Positions 1-5,918 of a stretch of DNA of 5,918 nucleotides are shown here, in pieces. This stretch comes from JBFFXF01 sp041569895. GTDB taxonomy: Bacteria; Planctomycetota; UBA8108; JACQVS01. The notes beneath the pieces are model-generated. The model saw nothing but the letters and a program-made list of their open reading frames with translations. It had not been told where the DNA came from and made no database searches. A program made the position numbers and the translations under genes. How positions within the stretch are numbered: the first letter of the stretch is position 1; the number at the start of each line of letters is the position of its first letter. Location: contig JBFFXF010000363.1 of assembly GCA_041569895.1 (NCBI GenBank), forward strand, positions 1 through 5,918. The letters are read 5' to 3'.

Positions 1-906
1 CCAGCGCGTGAACGCCGTCGGCCGGCCCGGCGGTCGGGCAAACCGGGCCAGCACCCGTGTGAGCAGGACCGTGCGGCGCTCCTTGCGGCGGACGGCGATC
101 TCCGGCGTCCGCACGCGCCAGAGCATGTACCCGAGGTGCGCCGCGGAGAGGACGCCGGCGTAGACGAGGTACCCGACGATCAACTCGAACACCGAGAAGC
201 TTCCGGGACCGCCGCCCATGAGGAGCGACATCATGGCGAAGAACGGCGAGCAGCAGAGCACGAGCTCGAAGGAGCGGAGAAGCGAGTTCGGCGAGACGCT
301 CACGACCTCGGACAGGATCATGACGAGGAGCATGAAACCGAAAAGGAGGCCGATGTTCCAGAACGCCACCCAGGCGATCGAGCGCAGGATCGCGTGGACC
401 GTGCGCCGGGAGCGCATCGAGATCGCCAGCCCGACGATTCCCGACGAGACCAGCGCCACCGCCGTCAGCCCGTACACGGTGGCGATCTGCTCGAAACCGA
501 TGCCGCCGAGAAGGAAGAGCACCGAAACGCAGGGCGACGTCGCGATGAGGACCAGGATGAGATACCCGATCGACGCCAGGAGCTTCGAGAAGACGATCGA
601 CGAGGGAGGCAAGAGCGTCGAGTGGAGCATCTCGTACGTGCCCCGCTCGCGCTCGCCGGCGATGGCGCCGGCCGTGAAGACCGGCACGATCAGCAGCGTC
701 ATCGAAAGCTGCACGACGGAGAAGGCTGCGAAGACCTCGCGGGCGCGATAGGCGGAGCCGAAGGTCAGGTACTCGTCCGGCCAGGAGATGAGCGGGATGA
801 GCGTCGACGTCGCCACGATCAACGCCATCAGCCAGATGGCGCGCCGCGTGCGCAGCACCGCGATGAACTCTCGCCGCAGGAGCGGGAACTCGGGGAACAG
901 TCGCAC
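1..906 (-). CDS. ABC-2 type transporter permease (3' end beyond window)
   Basis: This is the integral membrane subunit of an ABC-2 family exporter, acting in the inner membrane with the ATPase encoded just upstream. Translating the minus strand gives 302 residues without a stop up to base 1, so the C-terminus is missing. Hydrophobic segments lie at about residues 24-41, 60-81, 109-133, 141-162, 172-197, 212-230 and 239-263. Residues 79-92 read AGAIAGERERGTYE, the conserved cytoplasmic loop of ABC-2 permeases that faces the ATPase. A basic stretch (residues 264-302) follows the last helix seen. I chose the GTG at 906 because no ATG lies in frame nearby and a GGAG sits 9 bases upstream. The start is 26 bases after the ATPase stop, which supports co-transcription. 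The substrate cannot be inferred. Confidence 0.92.
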   Translation of the reverse strand, partial: MRLFPEFPLLRREFIAVLRTRRAIWLMALIVATSTLIPLISWPDEYLTFGSAYRAREVFAAFSVVQLSMTLLIVPVFTAGAIAGERERGTYEMLHSTLLPPSSIVFSKLLASIGYLILVLIATSPCVSVLFLLGGIGFEQIATVYGLTAVALVSSGIVGLAISMRSRRTVHAILRSIAWVAFWNIGLLFGFMLLVMILSEVVSVSPNSLLRSFELVLCCSPFFAMMSLLMGGGPGSFSVFELIVGYLVYAGVLSAAHLGYMLWRVRTPEIAVRRKERRTVLLTRVLARFARPPGRPTAFTRW

Positions 907-915
907 GTCGAGTGT

Positions 916-919
916 CTCC
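916..919 (-). promoter_or_regulatory. Ribosome binding site deciding the GTG start of the permease
   Basis: The minus strand reads GGAG here, with 9 bases to a GTG codon ending at 904. There is no in-frame ATG between the ATPase stop and this point, so this site is the main argument for the GTG start at 906. Confidence 0.55.
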
Positions 920-932
920 AGGGAGCGGCGGA

Positions 933-1973
933 TCAGCCGAGCTCGCCGCGAGTCAGGGTCATGAATGCGGTCTCGAGATCGACCCTCTCCTCGCGGAAGC
1001 CGGTAAAGCGAATGCGCTCCGCCATCAGGGCCTCGAGAAGCTCGGCGATCTCGACCTCGGTCGCCTCGAGCGAGATCCGGAGATCCATCGCGACCGGCTC
1101 CACCTTCTGCACGCCGCGCTGCTTCTCGAAGAATATCACGGTGCGATCGACGTCGTTGCGGTCGAGGAGCGTCAGCGTGAACTCGCGGTGCGTGCGCACG
1201 CTGGCGAGGATCTTCGACACCTCACCGGAGGCGACGAGCTTGCCCTTCTCGATGATCCCGACCGTGTTGCAGATCGTCGACAGCTCCGTGAGGATGTGGG
1301 ACGAGACGAGGATCGTCTTGCCCATCTTCTGCAGCTCGCGCAGCAGCTCGCGGAACTCGATGCGCGCTCGCGGGTCGAGCCCCGAGGCGGGTTCGTCCAG
1401 GATCAGGACCTTCGGGTCGTGGAGGAGCGTCTTCGCGAGGCAGGCGCGCTGCTTCATGCCGCGCGAGAACGCGCTCACCTGGTCATGCCGCTTCGGGAAG
1501 AGGTCCGTCAGCGTGAGAACGTCTCCGATCACCTGCTTCCGCTTCACCCGCGGGATGCGGTACGCGGCGGCGAAGAAGTCGAGGTACTCGAGCAGCGTCA
1601 TGTTGTCGTAGACGCCGAACGCGTCGGGCATGTAGCCGACGAGCTCCTTGATGCGCCGCGGATTCTTGACGACGTCGACCCCCTCGATCTCCGCCGCGCC
1701 GCTCGTCGGCCACAGCAGCGCGGCGAGGATGCGGATGGTCGTCGTCTTGCCCGCGCCGTTCGGCCCGATGTAGCCGAATACGTCGCCGCGACGGATCGTC
1801 AGATCGAGACTGTCGAGCGCGAGGGTCCCGTTGTACGCCTTGGTGAGCTTCGACGTCCGCACGGCGACGTCGTCGGACGGCGCCGGTCTCTCGGCCGTTT
1901 GCGCCGCCTGGATCTGATCCGACGGCTGCTCGCCCGACGCCGCCGTCCCTTCGATCGGCTTCTCTTCGTTCAT
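933..1973 (-). CDS. ABC transporter ATP-binding protein (Gld/Nos/Ccm-like ABC-2 exporter ATPase)
   Basis: This is the cytoplasmic ATPase that powers the adjacent ABC-2 permease. It has 346 residues. Visible motifs are Walker A GPNGAGKTT (70-78), signature FSRGMKQR (169-176), Walker B VLILDEP (189-195) followed by the D-loop ASGLD (196-200), and the H-loop histidine in SSH (H226). The Q-loop position reads GYMPD (113-117), with Asp where many ABC ATPases carry Gln; related GldA/NosF-type ATPases often vary here. Residues 1-37 are a polar, Glu/Pro/Ala-rich and probably disordered extension before the domain begins. Residues 260-346 form the C-terminal accessory domain common in ABC-2 exporter ATPases. 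The ATG overlaps the stop of the upstream gene as ATGA, indicating translational coupling, and a G-run (ACGGGGGC) lies about 10 bases before it. Confidence 0.96.
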   Translation of the reverse strand: MNEEKPIEGTAASGEQPSDQIQAAQTAERPAPSDDVAVRTSKLTKAYNGTLALDSLDLTIRRGDVFGYIGPNGAGKTTTIRILAALLWPTSGAAEIEGVDVVKNPRRIKELVGYMPDAFGVYDNMTLLEYLDFFAAAYRIPRVKRKQVIGDVLTLTDLFPKRHDQVSAFSRGMKQRACLAKTLLHDPKVLILDEPASGLDPRARIEFRELLRELQKMGKTILVSSHILTELSTICNTVGIIEKGKLVASGEVSKILASVRTHREFTLTLLDRNDVDRTVIFFEKQRGVQKVEPVAMDLRISLEATEVEIAELLEALMAERIRFTGFREERVDLETAFMTLTRGELG

Positions 1974-4096
1974 CGTGTCTTGCCCCCGTTCAGATCGAGC
2001 TCCCGGATGATGATTGTCAGGCCGCCCCGCTTCTCGAAGTCGTCGCTCGCGGGGAACACCGCGTCCTGAACGATGAGGACGAGAACCCCCGTCCTCCGCT
2101 CCTGCAGCTGGCGCACGCCGCGGTGCGCCATCGGCGCCACGTTCCCCGAACTGAAGCGGTCCGCGCCCATCCACCAGGGGAGCTCCTGCGGATGCGCGAG
2201 CGCCTTCTCGACGAGCATGCGCGTGTATCCGGGCCCGACGCCGGGCCCACCGTGGAACGACCATGGCACATCGGCCTGGACGACGCGCGCCGGCAGCTCC
2301 TCGAGGTCCGAGACGCGGAGCTCCGCGCCGGGACGGAAGGGACCGAGGTCGGCGACGTCGGCACCGCGAAGGAGAAACGCCTCCATGACGCGTCCGCTCA
2401 GGTTGCGGGCGCGGAGGCTCACCGGGGTGCCGTCGCGGAGCGTCTCCTCCTCGAAGGCGACCAGTCCGTCGAGCGTCGTTCGCCACTCGTGACGGAAGAA
2501 CCGGTGCGCGTTGGGGAAGAGCGCCACGTCGGGCAGGCGCATGCGCCCGTCGGGCGAGACGTCCACGGTCACCGCGGGCACGCGGATCTCCTCGGCGCCG
2601 TGGTACGGCCCGAAGTAACTCCCCCGCACCGGGTCGATCAGCGCCGCCGACATGCCGGGAGCGTCCCGGTCGGCGACCGTCACGCGATCGATCGACGGCG
2701 AGGCGACGGCGACGAAGCTGGTCGCCTCCGCGGTGTGGTCGTCCGCGTGGACTCCGAGGACGGTGAGCTCGTGCAGGCTGCGCTCGTCGAGGGCCGAGAG
2801 CGCGCCGAGCCCGTAGATCGCCCCGGTGGCGAGGATCGCGGCGCCCACGACCACGGCGAACGCCCACTCGCGGCGGCGGGAGCGCAGGAAGAGCAGCGCC
2901 GGGACGACGAAACCGAGCGCGAGGTAGACGAACAGGCCGAGGGCGACGGCGGGCGCTCCCGGCACCCGGAGCCCCGACATGTCGTGGAGGATCTGCGGCG
3001 CGAACGGCTCGAGCAGCGACGCCGTCCGGCGCGGAAGCCCGACGTGGTTCAGGGCGCGCGCGGCGAGGCCGTCGAGCAGGTCGTACACTCCGGGCGCGTC
3101 CTCGCGCCCCGGAAAGCTCGCACCGCCGGGCGCGATCGAGAAGGTCACCGTGCGTCCGAGCCCGCGATCGGCGACCACGGCGAGCCCGCCGCCGGCCGTC
3201 CACGCGCCCGGCTCGGGATGGATCTCCCGGTACGTCGCCCCGTCGCGCGCACGCTCCGACAGGGCGGTCAGGACGCGGGCCGGCGCCGTCGCCGATGGGT
3301 CGCCGGTGCGCATCGACAGCAGATCGCGGAACGGACGGGACAGACCGGCGCCCCACCGCGGCCCGGGAAAGGCCGCGATCACGCCGCCCGACTCGACCCA
3401 CCCGCGGAGTGCCGTGACGCGATCGCTGGCGCCGGCGAAGGTGACGCCGTCGAGGACGACGAGATCGAACTGGTCGAGCGTCGCGGCCACCGCGGGCATC
3501 TCCTCGGGCGACGCGCCGACGACCGCCACGAGGTCGACGAGGGGGACCGTCTCCGCGCTCAGATTCGTGATCGTGCGGGTCCGCGCTCGCGAGAGCGGCT
3601 CCAGCCACGTGTCTCCGAGCCAGCGCGACAGGGCGCCGTGGTCGCGGGTCCCGTCCGTGACCAGCAGCGCGCGGAAGAGCACGGGCGAGACGGGGAACTC
3701 GTCGAAGACCAGTGAGCGCTCGAACCCCGGCTGGCGGAAGACCACGCGCACGGCGGTCCAGTCGCTCGCCCGTGCCGGGATCCGCAGTCGCCTGGTCGAG
3801 CCGGAGGCGATCTCGACCCCGTCCAGGCGGTGCGTCACCGGACCGGGAGAGAAGGTGCCGCGGTGCCCCCGTCCGCCGGTGACCTCGACGACGCCGGCGA
3901 AGTCCGCGCCGGTGTTGCGGGCGTCGATCTCGACGGTCGTCCACGCCGAGACGTCGAGGACGCCGGCGACGCCGATCCGCAGCGCGACCTGGTCGCGGTG
4001 GAACTCCGGACGGGCCGGCTTCGACGTGTCGCGGCAGGCGCTCAGCAGCAGTGTGGCGAGAATCGCTGCCCCGCAGATCGAGCCCGTCGTGCGCAT
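1970..4096 (-). CDS. Envelope protein with lipobox, GATase-like segment and two membrane helices; ABC-associated, function unknown
   Basis: I do not recognise a named family for this 708-residue protein. The N-terminus is a lipoprotein-type signal with a hydrophobic stretch at 8-20 and lipobox LSAC, lipidated Cys being residue 21. Residues about 35-140 are beta-rich and resemble an Ig/CARDB-like domain. Residues 208-245 (DLVVLDGV, then ALRGWVESGGVI) match the pattern of glutamine-amidotransferase-like domains found in large bacterial envelope proteins. No catalytic Cys is visible there, so I infer a structural role. Two hydrophobic helices (383-405 and 411-432) flank the basic loop RSRRRE, which by the positive-inside rule is cytoplasmic. 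Residues 433-708 would then be a second periplasmic region. The ATG at 4096 has GGAG 9 bases upstream and begins the signal sequence. The 4-base overlap with the ATPase suggests an accessory subunit, comparable in layout to GldG-type partners, but that is inference. Confidence 0.85.
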   Translation of the reverse strand: MRTTGSICGAAILATLLLSACRDTSKPARPEFHRDQVALRIGVAGVLDVSAWTTVEIDARNTGADFAGVVEVTGGRGHRGTFSPGPVTHRLDGVEIASGSTRRLRIPARASDWTAVRVVFRQPGFERSLVFDEFPVSPVLFRALLVTDGTRDHGALSRWLGDTWLEPLSRARTRTITNLSAETVPLVDLVAVVGASPEEMPAVAATLDQFDLVVLDGVTFAGASDRVTALRGWVESGGVIAAFPGPRWGAGLSRPFRDLLSMRTGDPSATAPARVLTALSERARDGATYREIHPEPGAWTAGGGLAVVADRGLGRTVTFSIAPGGASFPGREDAPGVYDLLDGLAARALNHVGLPRRTASLLEPFAPQILHDMSGLRVPGAPAVALGLFVYLALGFVVPALLFLRSRRREWAFAVVVGAAILATGAIYGLGALSALDERSLHELTVLGVHADDHTAEATSFVAVASPSIDRVTVADRDAPGMSAALIDPVRGSYFGPYHGAEEIRVPAVTVDVSPDGRMRLPDVALFPNAHRFFRHEWRTTLDGLVAFEEETLRDGTPVSLRARNLSGRVMEAFLLRGADVADLGPFRPGAELRVSDLEELPARVVQADVPWSFHGGPGVGPGYTRMLVEKALAHPQELPWWMGADRFSSGNVAPMAHRGVRQLQERRTGVLVLIVQDAVFPASDDFEKRGGLTIIIRELDLNGGKTR

Positions 4097-4105
4097 CGAG
4101 GTTCG

Positions 4106-4109
4106 CTCC
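4106..4109 (-). promoter_or_regulatory. Ribosome binding site for the 708-residue envelope protein
   Basis: The minus strand reads GGAG, 9 bases before the ATG at 4096. It favours this start over the open reading frame that continues upstream to about 4501, because the signal peptide with its lipobox begins exactly here and the upstream part overlaps the AbrB-like gene in another frame. Confidence 0.55.
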
Positions 4110-4161
4110 GCCGTGCCGTGAGACGCCGGGACCACGACGGCGGGGACGGCGACGCTGGCGC

Positions 4162-4464
4162 TCAATCCCAGAAGTCCGGCCGGTCCTCGGGTCGCACCTC
4201 CGGCGGGTCCTTGATCCGTTTCTCGAAGTCCTCGAAGGCAGCCGACTGGCTGTCCTTCTGCTTCTTGAGGACCTTGTCGAACGCGTCGGAGTCCGGCTTC
4301 TTCATCGCCTCGGCGAAGAGATCGACCTCGACGCGCCGCAGCTCGATGTGGTCGCCGCTCACCTCGTACTCGAGAAAGCTCGCCGTTGTCCACCCCAGCT
4401 TCTCCAGCACGTCCGCCGGCAGCCTGATCGAGCCGTCCATACTCATGCGAATACGCTCGCCCAT
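4162..4464 (-). CDS. AbrB/MazE/SpoVT-type DNA-binding protein
   Basis: This 100-residue protein is a probable transcription factor or antitoxin-like regulator. Residues about 5-46 follow the swapped-hairpin AbrB pattern: a short strand, DGSIRLPADVLEKLGW (10-25), then FLEYEVSGDHIELRRVE (30-46). The remaining half (47-100) is highly charged, probably helical, and ends in DRPDFWD, an arrangement resembling MazE-like antitoxin tails. No toxin gene is adjacent; the next gene on the strand, 65 bases on, is the ABC-associated envelope protein. I chose the ATG at 4464 because GAGGGAG lies 4 bases before it. The methionines at residues 7 and 9 are less favoured. As first gene of the apparent operon it is a candidate autoregulator; this is inference from position only. 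Confidence 0.85.
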   Translation of the reverse strand: MGERIRMSMDGSIRLPADVLEKLGWTTASFLEYEVSGDHIELRRVEVDLFAEAMKKPDSDAFDKVLKKQKDSQSAAFEDFEKRIKDPPEVRPEDRPDFWD

Positions 4465-4468
4465 GGCG

Positions 4469-4475
4469 CTCCCTC
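4469..4475 (-). promoter_or_regulatory. Strong ribosome binding site for the AbrB-like gene
   Basis: The minus strand reads GAGGGAG, 4 bases before the ATG at 4464. This is the best Shine-Dalgarno match in the window and fixes the start against the internal methionines at 4446 and 4440. Confidence 0.65.
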
Positions 4476-4500
4476 TCTGAGTCTCCGGCCACACGGAGCA

Positions 4501-4510
4501 TTCCGCGGAA
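4501..4510. promoter_or_regulatory. Perfect 10-bp palindrome TTCCGCGGAA, possible operator
   Basis: The ten bases equal their own reverse complement. They lie 36 bases upstream of the AbrB-like start codon and about 10 bases downstream of the candidate -10 box, where a bound dimeric regulator could block transcription. Binding by the AbrB-like product is speculative, since AbrB-family sites are often poorly defined. A 10-bp palindrome can also arise by chance in a window of this length. Confidence 0.3.
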
Positions 4511-4519
4511 AACGACTCC

Positions 4520-4548
4520 ATTTCACCGGCTCGACGCCGATGGGGCAA
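4520..4548 (-). promoter_or_regulatory. Weak candidate promoter of the minus-strand operon
   Basis: Reading the minus strand, TTGCCC (4548-4543) and TGAAAT (4525-4520) are separated by exactly 17 bases. Each matches the sigma-70 consensus at 4 of 6 positions. It is correctly oriented, with the expected start of transcription near 4513. The GGGGCAAGCCCC inverted repeat at 4542-4553 overlaps the -35 box. Consensus value in a GC-rich, unidentified organism is limited. Confidence 0.3.
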
Positions 4549-4569
4549 GCCCCGGGTTGTCGTTCGGTG

Positions 4570-4743
4570 CCCGTACCCGTTCCCGTACCCGTTCCCGTGC
4601 CCGTGCCCGTCCTCGTTCCCGTTCCCGTTCCCGTTCCCGTTCCCGTGACCGTGACCGTGACCGTGACCCGTGGCCGTGACCGTGGCCGTGACCGTGACCC
4701 GTGACCCGTGACCCGTGACCGTGACCCGTGACCGTGACCCGTG
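4570..4743. repeat. Degenerate hexamer/heptamer tandem repeat tract (28 units)
   Basis: The tract has two blocks. Bases 4570-4647 hold thirteen hexamers of the form CCCGTN (N is A, T, G or C), with one variant CTCGTT at 4612-4617. Bases 4648-4743 hold fifteen units: nine hexamers (ACCGTG, twice GCCGTG) and six heptamers (ACCCGTG), with three heptamers in a row at 4697-4717. The sub-variants are clustered rather than random: alternating A/T ends, then G ends, then T ends, then the A-initial form. This implies expansion by local slippage. On the plus strand the hexamers would read Pro-Val, but the heptamers break the frame and there are several stops, so I do not consider the tract coding. It separates the two oppositely oriented gene blocks and directly abuts the FG-GAP coding frame. 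Confidence 0.97.
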
Positions 4744-5918
4744 TCGGCGTCCGCCGGGCTCGCGTGGACGCGGCCCGAGGACAGGAACCCGGGCGAGCCG
4801 CGGCAGCCGCTGATCGCGGATCTCGACAACGACGGTCACCAGGACATCGTCATCACCTACGTCGACGATACGCACCGCGTCTATCGCAACAACGGCGACC
4901 GCACGTTCACGGACATGACCGAAACGGCCGCCCTCGGCGGCAAAGGGCTCGTCGGCGGACCGGCGACGGTATTCGATTTCGACAACGACGGCCTGCTCGA
5001 CGTCTACATCACCTATTTCGGCAATTACCTCAAAGGTGTCCTGCCGACGCTCGAGCGCCGCAACACGAACGGCCTGCCCAACCGGCTGTTCAAAAATCTC
5101 GGAGACTTCGAGTTCGCCGACGTGACCGAAGGCAGCGGACTCGACAACTCCGGCTGGGGGCAGGCGGTCACGCACACGGATCTCGACGGCGATGCGCTGC
5201 AGGACGTGATCGTCGGCAACGACTTCGGTGTCAATGCCTATTACAGGAACTCGGGACAGGGCCGGTTCGAGGACATCTCGGCCCGGCTCGACACCGACAA
5301 GCCGTCCTACACGATGGGCATCGGTATTGCGGATCTCAACGGCGACCTCGCGCCGGACATCTATATTTCGAACATCGTCACGATGAACAAGGACCAGAAA
5401 TACGTACTGCCGAACGAAGACACGACGATGGCGTTCAATCCCGACAAGCTCGCCAACATGCGTGTCGTCGAGGCCAACGACCTGTTCCTGTCGGCGACGG
5501 CGGGCGACGGCATCCGCTATACGATGAGCCGCGCCGTCGAGCGCGGCTACTCGTCGACGGGCTGGTCCTGGGGCGCGGAGTTTTTCGACAGCGACAACGA
5601 CGGCGACGACGACCTGTACGTCCTGAACGGCATGAACGAGTTCAACCTCTACAGCAGCGAGAATCCGTATTACACGGACCCCGAGGACAACGCGCGACAG
5701 AACATCTACATCCCCGTCAGCACGAAGGAATCCAATGTATTTTTCGTCAATGACGACGGCCGGCTCAACAACGTCTCGAGAGACAGCGGGCTCGACCTCC
5801 TGGGCAATTCGAGAAGCGCGGCGTACCTCGACTTCGACGACGACGGCGATCTCGATATCGTCGTCAACAACTACCATGAAGCCGCGCGCGTGTACCGCAA
5901 CGATCACGCGGCAGATCA
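4741..5918 (+). CDS. FG-GAP/VCBS repeat protein, CRTAC1/ASPIC-UnbV-like; 5' truncated and 3' end beyond window
   Basis: The frame gives 392 residues to the window edge. It contains six DxDxDG-type calcium-binding loops of FG-GAP beta-propeller blades: DLDNDGHQD (27-35), DFDNDGLLD (79-87), DLDGDALQD (147-155), DLNGDLAPD (198-206), DSDNDGDDD (283-291) and DFDDDGDLD (364-372). Motifs such as RVYRNNGDRTFTDMTE and the N-terminal VSASAGLAW are typical of CRTAC1-like secreted proteins, which usually end with an ASPIC/UnbV domain, not reached here. Such proteins are extracytoplasmic and bind calcium; their molecular role is poorly defined. The 5' end is abnormal. In-frame stops lie at 4702, 4729 and 4735, the only upstream start candidate is the GTG at 4741-4743, which is the last repeat unit, and neither a ribosome binding site nor a signal peptide is present. 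Family members normally carry an export signal and some residues before the DVS-GL motif. I therefore read it as a fragment whose start was lost at the repeat junction. Confidence 0.9.
   Translation, partial: MSASAGLAWTRPEDRNPGEPRQPLIADLDNDGHQDIVITYVDDTHRVYRNNGDRTFTDMTETAALGGKGLVGGPATVFDFDNDGLLDVYITYFGNYLKGVLPTLERRNTNGLPNRLFKNLGDFEFADVTEGSGLDNSGWGQAVTHTDLDGDALQDVIVGNDFGVNAYYRNSGQGRFEDISARLDTDKPSYTMGIGIADLNGDLAPDIYISNIVTMNKDQKYVLPNEDTTMAFNPDKLANMRVVEANDLFLSATAGDGIRYTMSRAVERGYSSTGWSWGAEFFDSDNDGDDDLYVLNGMNEFNLYSSENPYYTDPEDNARQNIYIPVSTKESNVFFVNDDGRLNNVSRDSGLDLLGNSRSAAYLDFDDDGDLDIVVNNYHEAARVYRNDHAAD

Noticed and set aside
136..2069. Plus-strand open frames (136-1611 and 912-2069) over the permease and ATPase genes
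   Set aside because: Both are antisense to clearly recognisable ABC transporter genes and are dominated by charged low-complexity sequence with no motif.
2123..3715. Plus-strand 530-codon open frame
   Set aside because: It is antisense to the 708-residue envelope protein. Its Arg/Glu/Asp/Ala-rich sequence has no domain pattern and is typical of a shadow frame in GC-rich coding DNA.
2017..3944. Minus-strand Arg-rich frame continuing upstream of the ATPase ATG to 3944, suggesting a 1003-residue protein
   Set aside because: The part before 1973 overlaps the envelope protein gene in another frame, is Arg/Pro/Gly-rich without motifs, and the ATPase has a normal start with ATGA coupling.
4542..4553. 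GGGGCAAGCCCC as an intrinsic terminator
   Set aside because: The stem is only four to five pairs with a two- to four-base loop, there is no T-tract on either strand, and no gene ends nearby.
4570..4704. A secreted Pro-Val / Thr-Val repeat protein encoded by the tract on the plus strand
   Set aside because: Heptamer units break the frame, the product runs into Arg-Asp residues and a stop, and the upstream part overlaps the AbrB-like gene antisense.
4570..4743. CRISPR array
   Set aside because: Units of six to seven bases follow one another with no unique spacers, and no cas gene is present.
4728..5753. Plus-strand 341-codon frame with an ATG-type start in the repeat tract
   Set aside because: It is a shifted reading of the FG-GAP gene. 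The frame starting at 4741 gives six calcium-binding motifs, while this one gives Arg-rich noise.
4162..5907. A minus-strand frame open from 5907 to 4162, which would fuse a long Val/Arg/Asp-rich region and a Gly-Asn/Gly-His repeat to the AbrB-like protein
   Set aside because: The part over 4744-5907 is the antisense of the FG-GAP gene and its residue pattern merely mirrors GAC/GTC-rich codons. The AbrB-like gene has its own strong ribosome binding site and start at 4464.

Overview
The window is GC-rich bacterial DNA, with a hand-sampled third-position GC of roughly 80-90 %. It holds two blocks separated by a 174-bp tandem-repeat tract. The codon bias, the Gld/Nos-type ABC exporter and the CRTAC1-type FG-GAP protein suggest an environmental, Gram-negative, high-GC lineage such as Acidobacteriota, Myxococcota, Gemmatimonadota or a gammaproteobacterium. 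No marker gene is present, so this is only an inference.

Block 1 (1-4464) is read entirely on the minus strand and looks like one operon. In transcription order it encodes a 100-residue AbrB/MazE-type DNA-binding protein (4464-4162), a 708-residue envelope protein (4096-1970), a 346-residue ABC ATPase (1973-933) and an ABC-2 type permease (906 to beyond base 1). The envelope protein has a lipobox, a glutamine-amidotransferase-like segment and two central membrane helices. Its stop codon overlaps the ATPase start by 4 bases (ATGA), and the permease follows the ATPase after 26 bases. The last three genes therefore plausibly form a membrane complex: ATPase and permease drive export or another envelope task, and the large protein contributes periplasmic domains. 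The substrate cannot be read from the sequence. The AbrB-like protein may be the operon's own regulator.

Bases 4465-4569 are the leader of that operon. They contain a weak candidate promoter and a perfect 10-bp palindrome. Bases 4570-4743 are a degenerate tandem repeat: thirteen CCCGTN hexamers, followed by a mixture of six- and seven-base ACCGTG/ACCCGTG units. On the minus strand the first part contains many G-triplets with 3-base loops, the canonical G-quadruplex pattern.

Block 2 (4741-5918) is read on the plus strand. It is the interior of a CRTAC1/ASPIC-UnbV-like FG-GAP (VCBS) protein with six calcium-binding DxDxDG-type motifs. Its reading frame emerges straight from the last repeat unit, with three in-frame stops inside the tract, no signal peptide and no ribosome binding site. 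The gene therefore appears to have lost its 5' end at the repeat boundary. Either the repeat is a true recombination or expansion scar, or the two blocks were joined wrongly during assembly. This junction is the most important point to check in the window.
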